The translations under genes and the position numbers were made by a program. From assembly GCF_018139695.1 (NCBI RefSeq), contig NZ_JAGSOG010000042.1, positions 1 through 42,975 on the forward strand: a DNA stretch of 42,975 nucleotides, in the 5' to 3' direction. Shown here one piece after another: positions 42,375-42,975 of the stretch. The notes beneath the pieces were generated by a model. The model saw only the letters and a list, made by a program, of their open reading frames with translations, did not search any database and was not told the origin of the DNA. How positions within the stretch are numbered: position 1 is the first letter of the stretch; each line of letters begins with the position of its first letter. Origin of the DNA: Actinospica durhamensis (lineage in GTDB: Bacteria > Actinomycetota > Actinomycetes > Streptomycetales > Catenulisporaceae).

Positions 42375-42908
42375 TCAAACGGATGGTCGGGCGAACGCGG
42401 GTGACGCGCCGACCGGCAGGTCCACCTCGAACGCGTTGAGCAGCATGGCCAGGGCGGTGAAGGTGCCGAGGCAGCCGACCAGGTCGACCAGCGCATGCTC
42501 GCCGAGGTGGCCGAGCGCCTGTGCGTAGAGCGCGTCGTCCACGGCGTGGTGGTGCAGCAGCCGCACGGCGAATTCGTGCACTGCCTGCTCGTCCGCGCGC
42601 GGGAAACCGGGCTCCTCGCCCCGGCCGAGCCGCTCGAGCGCGTCGCCGTCCAGCCCGGCCTCCCGGCCCTTGCCGACGTGCGCGTGCCACGAGTGCGGGG
42701 CGTCGAAGGCGCGCGCGGCCTCGAGCAACGCCAGTTCCCGCAGCCGCGGCGGCAGCGCGGACTCCGTGATGCAGAACGAACTGAGTTGCTCCATCCGCAC
42801 ACCCAGTTCGGGGCTGCGCAACAGGACCTGGAACGGACCGCGCGCGCCGCCGGGCCGGCTGGTGAGCGGGCCCGGCGGCGCGGCGTCGTCGAGGGGATTG
42901 AGGCGCAC
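42375..42908 (-). CDS. AhpD-like / carboxymuconolactone decarboxylase family protein
   Basis: This 177-aa all-helical protein has the CMD-family core: an Arg-Glu-Leu-Ala-Leu-Leu-Glu helix near 58, a His-Ser-Trp-His-Ala-His segment near 71-76 and a Val-Gly-Lys-Gly-Arg-Glu-Ala-Gly-Leu stretch. The Cys-x-x-Cys of AhpD peroxidases is absent, so thiol peroxidase activity is unlikely. A lactone- or keto-acid-type reaction on a catabolic intermediate is possible. GTG at 42908 has GGAG upstream. Its stop is 58 bp before the ceramidase-fold gene, suggesting one operon. Confidence 0.87.
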   Translation of the reverse strand: MRLNPLDDAAPPGPLTSRPGGARGPFQVLLRSPELGVRMEQLSSFCITESALPPRLRELALLEAARAFDAPHSWHAHVGKGREAGLDGDALERLGRGEEPGFPRADEQAVHEFAVRLLHHHAVDDALYAQALGHLGEHALVDLVGCLGTFTALAMLLNAFEVDLPVGASPAFARPSV

Positions 42909-42975
42909 GGGGTTCTCCGGATTCGAGATGGCGGGGGTTCGGGACTCAGGGCTTGAGTGCTCGGGGGTTCGGGGG
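42909..42975. other. Window edge, undetermined
   Basis: Two copies of CGGGGGTTCGGG occur here. On the minus strand the frame from the edge stays open to a TGA at 42946-42948 and could be the last nine codons of an upstream gene; too little is present to decide. Confidence 0.25.

Overview
This 43 kb window is high-GC DNA with strong G/C in third codon positions. It carries a Cvn conservon, two Hanks-type Ser/Thr kinases, menaquinone-type succinate dehydrogenase, many GTG/TTG starts and many leaderless-looking promoters. Together these point to a filamentous actinomycete in the broad Streptomyces/Streptacidiphilus/Catenulispora/Actinospica neighbourhood; the species cannot be named from sequence alone. 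No tRNA, rRNA, CRISPR array or prophage was seen. One complete IS256-family insertion sequence is present.

Layout. 1-1.8 kb: the two permeases of a sugar-type ABC importer, the first cut by the window edge. 1.9-6.5 kb: a beta-lactamase-fold serine hydrolase, divergent from a 1058-aa sacsin/Hsp90-type (GHKL) ATPase protein. 6.6-10.9 kb: a small membrane protein, an acetyltransferase fused to an extra N-terminal domain, an acyl-CoA synthetase and a Nudix hydrolase. 11-15.4 kb: a LysR regulator divergent from sdhCAB, with a dyad centred at about -65 of a predicted leaderless sdh promoter. 15.5-17.6 kb: a membrane protein and a Ppx/GppA-type phosphatase.

17.7-23.4 kb is an inorganic-ion homeostasis stretch. 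It holds a TMEM165/GDT1-type transporter behind a yybP-ykoY (Mn) riboswitch, a COG4315-type lipoprotein with an overlapping exported partner, an ArsR/SmtB repressor divergent from a P1B-4 (Co/Zn-type) ATPase with an SmtB-like operator, and two fluoride channel genes (crcB) behind a fluoride riboswitch whose 3' strand can pair with the ribosome-binding region. 23.6-30.6 kb is a signalling block: the four-gene conservon (sensor kinase-like protein, roadblock, DUF742, small GTPase) followed by two convergent Ser/Thr kinases. 30.7-32.5 kb: a solitary dTDP-glucose 4,6-dehydratase and an orphan KdpE-like response regulator. 32.6-34.3 kb: the IS256 element. 34.4-37.4 kb: an MMPL exporter divergent from its probable TetR repressor.

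37.5-42.9 kb is a minus-strand group: an AhpD-like protein, two translationally coupled neutral-ceramidase-fold proteins (one with apparently intact metal-site motifs, one missing key histidines), and a Tat-exported type-B carboxylesterase with an altered oxyanion-hole and nucleophile-elbow sequence. This group is the best candidate here for an undescribed catabolic or lipid-modifying system.

Many long antisense ORFs are shadows caused by high GC and were left out. Start codons were chosen from Shine-Dalgarno spacing, leaderless -10 boxes and familiar N-termini. All functional names come from reading motifs, not from database searches.
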